Part shown: piece by piece, positions 31,312-39,557 of the stretch
How positions within the stretch are numbered: position 1 is the first letter of the stretch
Layout of the letters: every line of letters begins with the position of its first letter
From: Singulisphaera sp. GP187
GTDB taxonomy: Bacteria > Planctomycetota > Phycisphaerae > Phycisphaerales > SM1A02
Direction: 5' to 3'
Assembly (NCBI GenBank): GCA_945888705.1
Contig: CAMDAQ010000003.1
Coordinates: 1-48,858, forward strand
DNA: 48,858 bases
The notes under the pieces: generated by a model
Database searches by the model: none
What the model saw: the letters and a program-made list of their open reading frames with translations, nothing else
What the model was told of the DNA's origin: nothing
Made by a program: the position numbers and the translations under genes

Positions 31312-32162
31312 ACTCGATCCCTCCGCAGAAGCAGATGACCGGCATGCTTGGCCACCCGGTCGCCGAGAACCCGATCGACCGGATGTTCGATGCGGTGTAC
31401 GCGCACCACGGCCTGCACTGGCAGTTCTGGAAGAACGACATCGCGAACGAGCGCGACCTGGCCCTCGCGGTCGCCGCGTTGCGGCCGCTCGGCTACCGCG
31501 GCATCTGCATCACGGTGCCGTGGAAGGTGGCGGTGATGCCGCTCCTCGACGAACTGGACGATGACGTTCGAGCCATCGGCGCCGCCAACTACATCACCAT
31601 CCGTGACGGCCGGCTGATCGGTCACAACAACGACGGCAAGGGCGTGGTGAAGGCCATCGCCAAGGTCGCCCCGCTGAAGGGGCAGCGCGTGGTGATGCTG
31701 GGGGCGGGCGGCGCGGGACGCGCCATGGCCATCGAGATCGCATGGGCCGGCGCCGCGCACATGACGCTGGTCACGCGCCGCGAGGAACAGGGCCGCGAGG
31801 TGGCCGAGCGCGTACGCAAGGCATCAGGCGTGCCCTGCGAGTGGCAGCCATGGGAATCACCCGTGCGCTTGCCGAAGGGCACCACGGTGCTCATGAACGC
31901 CACGCACCTCGGGTGCGCGCCCGAACTCGAGCCCGTGCCGGTGGACTGGGGAACGGTCACCGCGGGCTGCCTGGCGGTCGACGTGATCACGAACCCGCGG
32001 ATCACGCCCTTCCTGCATGCCGCGCGCGAGCGCGGCTGCCCCGTGGTGGACGGGGTCGAGATGCTCGTGCAGCTCGCGATGCAGATCTTCGAGCAGTGGA
32101 CCGGCATCCAGCCCGAGGAAGCCGTGTTCCAGCAAGCCGTCGCCGAGGCACTCGGCGAGTGA
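31308..32162 (+). CDS. aroE: Shikimate dehydrogenase-like protein with altered substrate pocket
   Basis: The 284-residue protein has the AroE two-domain layout. The substrate domain contains ITVPWKVAVMPLLDEL with the catalytic Lys and GHNNDGKGVV with the catalytic Asp. The NADP domain contains VVMLGAGGAGRAMAIEIAWAG and TRREEQG. Two usual pocket elements are changed: the SxS segment near the N-terminus reads ENPID, and the VPHK and NTD motifs read VPWK and NND. It may therefore reduce another hydroxy acid, or be a planctomycete variant of true AroE. The class II DAHP synthase at the left edge belongs to the same pathway but is 31 kb away. The start is the GTG at 31308. Confidence 0.75.
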   Translation: MNSIPPQKQMTGMLGHPVAENPIDRMFDAVYAHHGLHWQFWKNDIANERDLALAVAALRPLGYRGICITVPWKVAVMPLLDELDDDVRAIGAANYITIRDGRLIGHNNDGKGVVKAIAKVAPLKGQRVVMLGAGGAGRAMAIEIAWAGAAHMTLVTRREEQGREVAERVRKASGVPCEWQPWESPVRLPKGTTVLMNATHLGCAPELEPVPVDWGTVTAGCLAVDVITNPRITPFLHAARERGCPVVDGVEMLVQLAMQIFEQWTGIQPEEAVFQQAVAEALGE

Positions 32163-32261
32163 CCGCAGTCGGGATCGCGATTGACGCGGCGATCTTGGGC
32201 TTTGCACACGCGCGAGCGCGTCACATCGCCACGAGCTGACGGCTTCGACGGCGCCCAGCGC

Positions 32262-33236
32262 TCACGGATGCGGCGATCGTTCGCCACGCAGCGCCAACGC
32301 CTCGGCTGTGCGCACGCTCCGCCGCGGCATGATGGCGCTGGTCAGGCCGATGAGCGAGAGCGCGCGGATCTCCCAGTAGGTCAGGTCGAACTCCCACCAG
32401 CGGTGCTGCACCGAGCAGCACGCGGGATCGGCGTGGTGGTTGTTGTGCCACCCCTCGCCCGCCGCGACGAGCGCGACGATCCAATTGTTCTGGCTGTGCT
32501 CGCCGGTCTCGTGATTGCGGTACCCGAAGAGGTGCGTGAGGCTGTTCACGCTCCAGGTGATGTGCCACACGAGCACGGTGCGCAGCAAGACGCCCCACAC
32601 GACCACGCTGGCGGCAAAGAGTGCGGCGCCGGGGACATCGGTCCAGAGGAGCGCAGCAGCGAATCCTGCCCCGGCATAGATCGCACACTGCGCGAGGTAG
32701 ATCCAGAACGGGCTCAGCGGGTGCTTCTCGATCCACATGTAGAAGGGATCGCTCAGGATGTCGCGCGCATAGCGGTGATAGTTGCCCGACTGGTGGATGG
32801 CCTGGTTGCGGATGAGCAGCCAGCCCAGGTGCCCCCACAGCAGCGTGACGAGCGGCGAGTGCGGATCGTCCTCCTCATCAGCATGCGCATGATGCATGCG
32901 GTGCGTGGCGATCCAGCGTGCGGGCGAATCCTCGAGGCAGCACATCGCGCCCACGACGAGCAGGTGCTCGAACCACCGAGGCGTGGCGAAGCTGCGGTGC
33001 GCGAGCAACCGGTGGTAACCCATGGTGATCGTCTGGCCGAAGACATGAATGCCCACCACGCAGAGCACCACGCCAGTCCACGACCAGAGCGCCGGCACGA
33101 AGGCAAGGAGCGCGAGCAGATGGATGGCGAGGATCGGCACGCAATAGCGCAGCAGGATGCGCGAGGGCCGTGTGGTCGAGGGTCGCGCGATCGATGAGCC
33201 GACGGGGCAAGGCAAACGGCTCGGTTCGGCGGGCAT
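32262..33236 (-). CDS. Acyl desaturase (delta-9 type), first copy
   Basis: The 324-residue membrane di-iron desaturase introduces a cis double bond into acyl chains. The three histidine boxes are complete: HRLLAH, HRMHHAH and HNNHH. Membrane segments lie before the first box (IHLLALLAFVPALWSWTGVVLCVVGIHVFG) and between boxes two and three. The block WSVNSLTHLFGYRNHETGEHSQNN is typical of acyl-CoA or acyl-lipid delta-9 enzymes. On the minus strand TAGGGT lies 5 bases before the ATG at 33236, so I prefer that start to 33251. A second desaturase is encoded at 36747. It converges with the AroE-like gene and follows the DinB gene on the same strand. Confidence 0.88.
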   Translation of the reverse strand: MPAEPSRLPCPVGSSIARPSTTRPSRILLRYCVPILAIHLLALLAFVPALWSWTGVVLCVVGIHVFGQTITMGYHRLLAHRSFATPRWFEHLLVVGAMCCLEDSPARWIATHRMHHAHADEEDDPHSPLVTLLWGHLGWLLIRNQAIHQSGNYHRYARDILSDPFYMWIEKHPLSPFWIYLAQCAIYAGAGFAAALLWTDVPGAALFAASVVVWGVLLRTVLVWHITWSVNSLTHLFGYRNHETGEHSQNNWIVALVAAGEGWHNNHHADPACCSVQHRWWEFDLTYWEIRALSLIGLTSAIMPRRSVRTAEALALRGERSPHP

Positions 33237-33241
33237 GCTGA

Positions 33242-33247
33242 ACCCTA
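33242..33247 (-). promoter_or_regulatory. -10 box (TAGGGT) of the first desaturase
   Basis: On the minus strand TAGGGT is followed by 5 bases and the ATG at 33236. Confidence 0.35.
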
Positions 33248-33302
33248 CCACGCATGGTGGTCAGCCGCCGAGGCTGTAGAACCATGAAGCTCCCTCTGCG
33301 CT

Positions 33303-33779
33303 TCAGGCTGAAATCCCGAGGTTTCGCCGCTTCTGCGCCACGAAGACCAGATGGTGATCGACGTGGTTCGCGTAGATCTGGGCAATCTCGAGCAGCGTGA
33401 CCTTGCCGCGCTGCGTGTGCACCCCCACTCGCGCGAACGCCTCGGCAGGCAGCGAGCGCAGCCAGCGGGCCGTGAACCGCCGATTGGCCTCGAACAGATC
33501 GAGCACGTCGGCCAGATCCGCTTCGCTGCTGGGCAGCTTGGCGATGAACGCGTTCTCGTCGTAGGCGACCAGCAGCGGGCACTCCTCCGCAACGATGCGG
33601 CGCATGCGGTGCGTGGAGGCGAGATCGCTGTCGAGGAGGTGGACCGCGTTCTCCATGATGCTCCACTCGCCCGGGCCGATCCTGCGGTTCAGGCTCGCCG
33701 GGTCGAGCCCGGCGCACGCCGCGCGCAGCTTCGCAGGACCAGACTCATACGACGCGATGGCTGCCTCGATGGGGTGCAT
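33303..33779 (-). CDS. DinB-family protein
   Basis: The 158-residue four-helix-bundle protein of the DinB/YfiT type opens IEAAIASYESGPAKLRAAC. The middle has GEWSIMENAVHLLDSDLAS with the first metal-ligand His, and the end IAQIYANHVDHHLVFV provides the H-x3-H pair. DinB proteins are metal-dependent and often transfer small thiols, but the reaction here is unknown. All three ligand positions appear present. TAGGAT lies 6 bases before the ATG on the minus strand. It is divergent from the propeller lipoprotein gene and is the intact counterpart to the DinB remnant at 19000, though they are not close copies. Confidence 0.82.
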   Translation of the reverse strand: MHPIEAAIASYESGPAKLRAACAGLDPASLNRRIGPGEWSIMENAVHLLDSDLASTHRMRRIVAEECPLLVAYDENAFIAKLPSSEADLADVLDLFEANRRFTARWLRSLPAEAFARVGVHTQRGKVTLLEIAQIYANHVDHHLVFVAQKRRNLGISA

Positions 33780-33785
33780 GATGAA

Positions 33786-33791
33786 ATCCTA
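33786..33791 (-). promoter_or_regulatory. -10 box (TAGGAT) of the DinB gene
   Basis: On the minus strand TAGGAT is followed by 6 bases and the ATG at 33779. Confidence 0.4.
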
Positions 33792-33836
33792 TGCAGATGC
33801 ATGCATACCGGGGCGGGTGGCGGAGGCTGCACGCCG

Positions 33837-33842
33837 TAGAGT
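33837..33842 (+). promoter_or_regulatory. -10 box (TAGAGT) of the propeller lipoprotein gene
   Basis: TAGAGT is followed by 8 bases and the ATG at 33851. The stretch between this and the divergent DinB box holds the repeat ATGCAGATGCATGCAT. Confidence 0.4.
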
Positions 33843-33850
33843 GCCAGCAC

Positions 33851-34969
33851 ATGGCCTTGCTCACCACCCTGACCAAGGGACGTGCGCCGCTGCTTGTCGC
33901 CACGGTCCTTGCGGGCTGTTCGATGCAGCAGGCTGCGGAACGCGGCGTCGCCGCGCCGGAACTGCTTCCGTTCACGTACGCGCCCATGCGGCCGGGTTTC
34001 CACCACGGCGGCGTGCGCGCGATCTTCGAAGATCGCCACGGCAACCGCTGGATCGGCAGCCATGCCGAGGGCGTCTGCCGGATCGATGCATCCGGCATCA
34101 CGCACTTCACCGAAGCCGACGGACTCAGCAACAACCAAGTCCGTTCGATCCAGGAGTCGGCTGATGGCAGGATCTGGTTCGACTGCGGGTTCGGCATCAG
34201 CAGCTTCGATGGCGCGCGGATGACGCCGCACGCCACGGGCGAGCACGCACTGCTCGCTCCGTGGGCGATTGAACCCGACGATCTGTGGTTCAAGTCGAGC
34301 GAGTCGCACGGGTTCAGTGCGCAGGAGCGTGAGGCTGGCGTCTATCGCCTTCACGAAGGAACGCTCACCTACCTGCCGCTGCCGCTTCCCCCGGCGCTGC
34401 GGACCAACGCCGGCTACTCGGTGACGGCCTTCGCCAAGGGCAAGGGCGGACGGATCTGGATCGCGACCTACGACGCCGTGTTTGGCTTTGATGGCACATC
34501 GTTCACGGTCATCGACGGCACGCGCATGGGATTGCGTCCGGGTGAAGGCGTGCCCCACGCGCGGGGCGTCTTCGAGGACAGTCGGGGCCGGGTCTGGATC
34601 GGCAACAACGGCGTGGGCGTGGTGGTCGTCGATGGCGACCGGACCTTCGGCGTGGCGCCGCTCGTGGGAGAAGGCGACGCCCCCCTGCGCATGGGCTCAC
34701 CGCTGACCGCCTCCAACGCGGCGAATCACGATGGGTCGCTGCAACGCGCCTTCTCGTTCGGCGAGGATCGTGATGGTTCCATTTGGATCGGCACGATCGG
34801 CGGTGGTGCGTGGCGCTACGACGGGCGTGAACTCAGGCAGTTCACCGCGAAGGATGGACTGACCACGCCCGATGTGATGACGATCGCCCGCGACCGGGAT
34901 GGCGAGCTCTGGTTCGGCGGGATCGGCGTGTTCCGCTTCACGGGAACGCGCTTTGAGCGGGTGCATTGA
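33851..34969 (+). CDS. Lipoprotein with two-component-sensor-type beta-propeller
   Basis: The 372-residue lipoprotein has signal LLVATVLAGC, lipobox LAG-C. The rest is a beta-propeller of reg_prop repeats as seen in the periplasmic sensor of hybrid two-component systems. Repeats read as VRAIFEDRHGNRWIGSHAEG, VRSIQESADGRIWFDCGFG, ARGVFEDSRGRVWIGNNGVG, SFGEDRDGSIWIGTIGGG and IARDRDGELWFGGIG. No kinase or response-regulator part follows, so it is a free-standing propeller. Such proteins may bind oligosaccharides or act as sensors; the nearby sulfatase and fucosidase would fit glycan sensing, which is inference. The start is the ATG at 33851 behind TAGAGT; the ORF track start lies further upstream. 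Confidence 0.8.
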   Translation: MALLTTLTKGRAPLLVATVLAGCSMQQAAERGVAAPELLPFTYAPMRPGFHHGGVRAIFEDRHGNRWIGSHAEGVCRIDASGITHFTEADGLSNNQVRSIQESADGRIWFDCGFGISSFDGARMTPHATGEHALLAPWAIEPDDLWFKSSESHGFSAQEREAGVYRLHEGTLTYLPLPLPPALRTNAGYSVTAFAKGKGGRIWIATYDAVFGFDGTSFTVIDGTRMGLRPGEGVPHARGVFEDSRGRVWIGNNGVGVVVVDGDRTFGVAPLVGEGDAPLRMGSPLTASNAANHDGSLQRAFSFGEDRDGSIWIGTIGGGAWRYDGRELRQFTAKDGLTTPDVMTIARDRDGELWFGGIGVFRFTGTRFERVH

Positions 34970-35000
34970 AGGCGCCGCCGTCCGCCAGCACGTCGAGACC

Positions 35001-36545
35001 TCAGCGATCGCGGTATCCAGGTGCGCGTCGCTTCGCCGTCGCCTGCTCGTACGCGAAGGCGAAGCCGAGAAGATCGGCCTCCGTGTAGGCGCGGCCCATC
35101 CAGGTCAGGCCGACAGGAAGGCCATCCACGTCGCCCATGGGCACGGTCAGGCTTGGCGTGCCCGCCACCGCCGCCATCGCGTAGCCCGCGCCCACGAAGT
35201 GATCGCCGAGGATGGGATCGGTCTTCCATGCCGGCGACGTGCTGGGCGCGATCACGGCATCGAGTCGGTCGTTCGCGAGCACGGCGAGCAGGCCGTCCTT
35301 GCCTGCCAGACGCTTTGCCTCGTCGCGCGCTTGGAAGTACGCCGCGTCCGTCAGTGAGCCGGTGGACTGTGCCAGTTCGAACAGCTCCTGGCCGAAGTGC
35401 GGCATGACCTGGTCGGCATGCTCGCGGTTCCAGGCGATGAGCGCTTCGAGCGAGACGACGGGAGCGCCGGACTGCTGCAGGTAACGGTTGAGGCCATCCT
35501 TGAATTCGTAGAGCAGCACCGTGATCTCATGCTCGTTCCATGCGTTGTAGGTCGGCACCGTGATGTCGACCACCTCGGCACCCTGCGCGCGCACGGCGGC
35601 GATGGCGTGCGTCATGAGCAGATCCACACCCGGGTGGTAGCCCATCGCTTGGCGCAGCACGCCAATCCGCTTGCCGGCCAGCGCGTTGGCGTGCAGGGCC
35701 GTCGCGTAGTCGGCGGGCCGCTGCCCCGTGGAGAGAGGGCTCGCAGGATCCGCAGGATCAACCGCCGCCATCACGTTCAGCAGGATCGCCACGTCCGTCA
35801 CCGTTCGGCCCATCGGGCCAGCGGTGTCCTGCGAGATCGAGATCGGGATGATTCCCGCGCGACTCACCAAGCCCACGGTGGGCTTGAGGCCGACCAGGCC
35901 ATTCATCGATGCCGGGCAGATGATGCTGCCATCGGTCTCGGTGCCCACCCCGACCGTGGCCAGGCTCGCGGCGATCGCGGCCCCCGTGCCGGCGCTTGAG
36001 CCGCATGGGCTGCGATCGAGCGCGTAGGGATTCCGCGTCTGCCCGCCATGCGAGCTCCATCCTGACGTGGACCGTGTCGAACGGAAGTTGGCCCACTCGC
36101 TCAAGTTGGTCTTGCCCAGAATCACGGCACCCGCTTCGCGCAGCCGAGCCACGAGGAAGGCATCGGCGACCGGGCGGTGATCCGCGAGCGCGAGCGACCC
36201 CGCCGAGTTCGCAAGACCAACGGCATCGATGTTGTCCTTGAGGAGCACGGGAATCCCGTGCAGCGGGCCTCGCACATGGCCCGCCGCGCGTTTGCGATCG
36301 AGCGTAGTGGCTTCGTCCAGCGCGCGCGGATTCACCTCGATGACGGCATTGAGGGTTGGCCCCGCATCATCGACGCTTGCGATGCGGTCGAGGTAGGCCT
36401 GCGTCAGGGCGCGCGAGGAGCAGGAGCCATCGGCCATGGCGGCTTGCGCCTGAGCCACGCTGAGTTCGACGACCTCCACCCGTTGCGGGGCGGAGCAAGC
36501 GCAGGCGAGGCTGGCCATGAGGAGCAAGGTGGCGAATCGGCACAT
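35001..36545 (-). CDS. Amidase-signature family enzyme, lipoprotein
   Basis: The 514-residue amidase-signature hydrolase carries a lipoprotein signal (MCRFATLLLMASLACAC). The Ser-cisSer-Lys triad is visible: Lys in PVLLKDNIDA (about residue 87), Ser in DRSPCGSSAGTGAA and Ser in TETDGSIICPAS. The family hallmark GLVGLKPTVGLVSR follows. The C-terminal part with GTPSLTVPMGDVDGLPVGL is also standard. It is probably exported and hydrolyses an amide outside the cytoplasm. Substrates in the family are too diverse to name. The start at 36545 gives the signal peptide; the longer frame in the track adds 22 unlikely residues. It converges with the propeller lipoprotein gene (31 bases apart). Confidence 0.88.
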   Translation of the reverse strand: MCRFATLLLMASLACACSAPQRVEVVELSVAQAQAAMADGSCSSRALTQAYLDRIASVDDAGPTLNAVIEVNPRALDEATTLDRKRAAGHVRGPLHGIPVLLKDNIDAVGLANSAGSLALADHRPVADAFLVARLREAGAVILGKTNLSEWANFRSTRSTSGWSSHGGQTRNPYALDRSPCGSSAGTGAAIAASLATVGVGTETDGSIICPASMNGLVGLKPTVGLVSRAGIIPISISQDTAGPMGRTVTDVAILLNVMAAVDPADPASPLSTGQRPADYATALHANALAGKRIGVLRQAMGYHPGVDLLMTHAIAAVRAQGAEVVDITVPTYNAWNEHEITVLLYEFKDGLNRYLQQSGAPVVSLEALIAWNREHADQVMPHFGQELFELAQSTGSLTDAAYFQARDEAKRLAGKDGLLAVLANDRLDAVIAPSTSPAWKTDPILGDHFVGAGYAMAAVAGTPSLTVPMGDVDGLPVGLTWMGRAYTEADLLGFAFAYEQATAKRRAPGYRDR

Positions 36546-36746
36546 GGGCACATTGAACTGCCGATTCTCGCCTTGTGCCATCCATGGCGGGCGAACCATT
36601 CCGCCTCCCAAACGTAAGACATGGATACCCCGTTCAGTCGCTCACCGCCTACGATCAGCGCAGCGCCCCATGAGCGACCATGCCGCCTCGACGTCATGTC
36701 CCACAGGGATCGGCCGTCCAGCCTGTATCGAACCCTGAAGGAACCC

Positions 36747-37757
36747 ATGACCACGAGCGCACAACCCCGTCCGACCCCCGCAACCGCGGTCGCTCCTGAC
36801 CCCGTGGTGCTTGCTCTTGCGCTCGAGGCACCGCAACTTCCCGACGAGGTGATGCAACGCCCGAGTGTCGCAACACAGGTCGGGAGCCTGATCGCGATCA
36901 CGATTCCCTTTCTTGGGCTCATCGCGGCGATCATCCTGGCGTGGCACACACCGTTCAGCTGGCTCAATCTGGCTCTCTTCTTTGGCGGATACGTGCTCAC
37001 GACGCTCGCCATCACCGCGGGCTACCACCGACTGTTCACCCACAAGTCCTACAAGGCTGCGCCCGTGGTGTCGGTGGTGCTGGGCGTGATCGGTTCGATG
37101 GCGGTGCAGGGCTCGATCCTCAACTGGGTCGCCACGCACAGGCGGCATCATCAGCACACCGATCGACCCGACGACCCGCACTCGCCCCATGCGTTCGGCG
37201 CGGGACTCTGGGGCTCCCTGCGCGGCATGGTGCATTCGCACTTCGGTTGGTTCTTCGCGAAGACGCTGCCGCGCGAGGTCATGGTCAAGTACGTGCCCGA
37301 CCTGCTTGCGGACCGCGTCGTGCCGCGAGTCAGCCGCTGGTTCGGACTGTGGGCAATCCTCGGTCAACTCATCCCTGCCGCAATCGGCTTCGCCGTCACG
37401 GGGACGTGGATGGGCGCGCTCATGGCGTGGATCTGGGGCGGGCTGCTGCGCGTGTTCTTCGTGCACCACGTGACGTGGAGCGTGAACTCGGTCTGCCATC
37501 TGTGGGGCAGCAGACCGTTCGAGAGCCACGACGAGAGCCGCAACAACGCCGTCATGGGCGTGCTCGCGATGGGCGAGGGCTGGCACAACACGCACCATGC
37601 GTTTCCAGCATCGGCGCGCCACGGACTGTCACGGCGTGAACTCGACGTGACGTACTGGTTCATCCGCTTGCTGGCGGCCGTCGGCCTGGCTTCCGAGATC
37701 AAGCTGCCGCCGCGAGCACGCATCGAAGCGAAGCGGCGTCGCGCGCGGGCTTCGTGA
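36747..37757 (+). CDS. Acyl desaturase (delta-9 type), second copy
   Basis: The 336-residue di-iron desaturase has complete boxes HRLFTH, HRRHHQH and HNTHH, and membrane segments at about residues 50-72, 78-95 and 195-225. Compared with the first desaturase it has extra sequence between boxes two and three (HSHFGWFFAKTLPREVMVKYVPDLLADR), so the two are distant paralogues. They may act on different positions or under different conditions; cold adaptation of membrane lipids is the usual role. The ATG at 36747 has AAGGA 6 bases upstream; the longer frame in the track is unlikely. It is divergent from the amidase gene. Confidence 0.88.
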   Translation: MTTSAQPRPTPATAVAPDPVVLALALEAPQLPDEVMQRPSVATQVGSLIAITIPFLGLIAAIILAWHTPFSWLNLALFFGGYVLTTLAITAGYHRLFTHKSYKAAPVVSVVLGVIGSMAVQGSILNWVATHRRHHQHTDRPDDPHSPHAFGAGLWGSLRGMVHSHFGWFFAKTLPREVMVKYVPDLLADRVVPRVSRWFGLWAILGQLIPAAIGFAVTGTWMGALMAWIWGGLLRVFFVHHVTWSVNSVCHLWGSRPFESHDESRNNAVMGVLAMGEGWHNTHHAFPASARHGLSRRELDVTYWFIRLLAAVGLASEIKLPPRARIEAKRRRARAS

Positions 37758-37852
37758 GAAACCTCGACACCTTGATGACACGGGTCGGCGCCCCAGCCGT
37801 CGGACGTAGGTAGGATTCGCGCCGACCGGTGCAGCATTCTTCAAGGCAAAGC

Positions 37853-39460
37853 ATGACCCAACCCAAGCCCTCGATCCTCTTCTCCGGACCGATCACCATG
37901 AGCCGCCTGGCGTGCGCCGTCGTCGCCATCGTGATCGCCGTGCTCTTCCCCGCGATCACCCCGGCCTGCGCCGAGGCCGACTCGCGGCAGAAGCCCGCGC
38001 GCAAGCCCAACATCCTCGTCATCTGGGGTGACGACATCGGGCAGTTCAACATCAGCGCCTACAACCTCGGCATGATGGGCTATCGAACGCCCAACATCGA
38101 CCGCATCGGGCGTGAAGGCGCTGTCTTCACCGATTGGTACGGCCAGCAGAGCTGCACCGCCGGCCGTGCGGCGTTCATCACCGGTCAGTCCCCGATCCGG
38201 ACGGGCCTGACGAAGGTAGGTCTTCCCGGCGCCCCCGAGGGCATGCGCAAGGAAGACCCGACGCTCGCCACGCTGCTCAAGGCGCAGGGCTATGCAACGG
38301 GGCAGTTCGGAAAGAACCATCTTGGCGACCGAGATGACATGCTGCCGACCGCGCATGGCTTCGATGAGTTCTTCGGCAACCTCTATCACCTCAATGCCGA
38401 GGAGGAACCCGAGAACCCCGACTATCCCAAGGATCCAGCGTTCAAGGCACGATTCGGGCCACGCGGGGTCATTCACAGCTTCGGCGATGGCCGCATCACG
38501 GACACTGGACCGCTGACGCGCAAGCGCATGGAGACGATCGACGAGGAAGTCAACGCGAAGGCGATGGACTTCATGGAGCGCGCGACGAAGGACGACAAGC
38601 CCTTCTTCCTCTGGTGGAACTCGACCAAGATGCACATCTTCACCCACCTCCCCCAGGGGGTCGATGGCAGGACCGGACTCGGCATCTATGCCGATGGCAT
38701 GGTCGAGCACGACCGTCAGATCGGTGTGCTGCTGGCGAAGCTCGAAGCGCTCGGCCAGCTCGAGAACACCATCATCATGTACTCGACCGACAACGGCGCC
38801 GAGACCTTCACGTGGCCCGACGGCGGCACCACGATGTTCAAGGGCGAGAAGAACACGCAGTGGGAAGGTGGATACCGCGTGCCGTGCATGATCCGGTGGC
38901 CAGGCACCATCAAGCCCGGATCAGTGGTCAACGACATCGCCGCGCACGAGGACATGCTGCCCACGCTGCTGGCCGCGGCGGGCAACGGCACGGTCGTCGA
39001 CGACCTGCGCAAGGGCCAGCCCGTTGGCCAGAGCACCTACAAGGTGCACCTCGACGGCTACAACCTGATCCCGGCGCTGAAGGGCGAGCAGCCTTGGCCG
39101 CGGCAGGAGTTCATCTACTGGACCGACGACGGCAGCGTGGCTGCGCTGCGCTACGGCAACTGGAAGGCGACCTTCCTCCTGCAGGAAGCCGAGGGCCTTG
39201 AGGTGTGGCAGCAGCCCTTCGTGCAGCTGCGTGCCCCGCTGCTGACCAACCTGCGCATGGATCCCTTCGAGCGCGCTCGCGAGGAAAACGCGATGGGATA
39301 CCAGCGCTGGTACCTCGACCGCATGTTCATGATTGCGCCGGCGGGCGCATACGTCAGCCGGTGGCTGCAGAGCTTCCGCGAGTTCCCGCCGCGACAGAAG
39401 CCCGGCAGCTTCAACCTTGAGCGCGTGATGGAAGCCGTCAGCCGCCCGCAGGGGCAGTGA
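37853..39460 (+). CDS. Arylsulfatase, formylglycine-dependent
   Basis: The 535-residue secreted sulfatase has a signal peptide (MSRLACAVVAIVIAVLFPA... ending PACA). The metal-binding opening PNILVIWGDDIGQFN is followed by the catalytic CTAGRAAFITGQ, where Cys is converted to formylglycine by a separate enzyme. Further family blocks are GYATGQFGKNHLGD, KPFFLWWNSTKMH and IIMYSTDNGAETFTWPDGG. It removes sulfate from an ester, possibly of an algal glycan. The ATG at 37853 has AAGG upstream; the ATG at 37898 is an alternative that starts exactly at the signal peptide. Its 3' flank carries the left copy of the 68-bp GNAT repeat. The maturation enzyme is not in the window. Confidence 0.92.
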   Translation: MTQPKPSILFSGPITMSRLACAVVAIVIAVLFPAITPACAEADSRQKPARKPNILVIWGDDIGQFNISAYNLGMMGYRTPNIDRIGREGAVFTDWYGQQSCTAGRAAFITGQSPIRTGLTKVGLPGAPEGMRKEDPTLATLLKAQGYATGQFGKNHLGDRDDMLPTAHGFDEFFGNLYHLNAEEEPENPDYPKDPAFKARFGPRGVIHSFGDGRITDTGPLTRKRMETIDEEVNAKAMDFMERATKDDKPFFLWWNSTKMHIFTHLPQGVDGRTGLGIYADGMVEHDRQIGVLLAKLEALGQLENTIIMYSTDNGAETFTWPDGGTTMFKGEKNTQWEGGYRVPCMIRWPGTIKPGSVVNDIAAHEDMLPTLLAAAGNGTVVDDLRKGQPVGQSTYKVHLDGYNLIPALKGEQPWPRQEFIYWTDDGSVAALRYGNWKATFLLQEAEGLEVWQQPFVQLRAPLLTNLRMDPFERAREENAMGYQRWYLDRMFMIAPAGAYVSRWLQSFREFPPRQKPGSFNLERVMEAVSRPQGQ

Positions 39461-39471
39461 GGGCTCGTCAA

Positions 39472-39539
39472 GCCCGATCGATCCGGTAGATCATCCGATC
39501 GCTCGGCACGCCGCCGACGGGCACCTGCTCGCGGCGATC
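39472..39539 (+). repeat. 68-bp direct repeat, left copy (3' end of GNAT gene)
   Basis: The 68 bases starting GCCCGATCGATCCGGTAGAT are identical to 40832-40899, the last codons of the GNAT gene. Read on the minus strand the copy encodes the same C-terminal residues (VPSDRMIYRIDRA) and meets an in-frame TGA directly after, so it looks like the displaced original gene end. A perfect 14-bp palindrome CTGCGGATCCGCAG follows at 39543-39556. Confidence 0.9.
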
Positions 39540-39557
39540 GAGCTGCGGATCCGCAGG

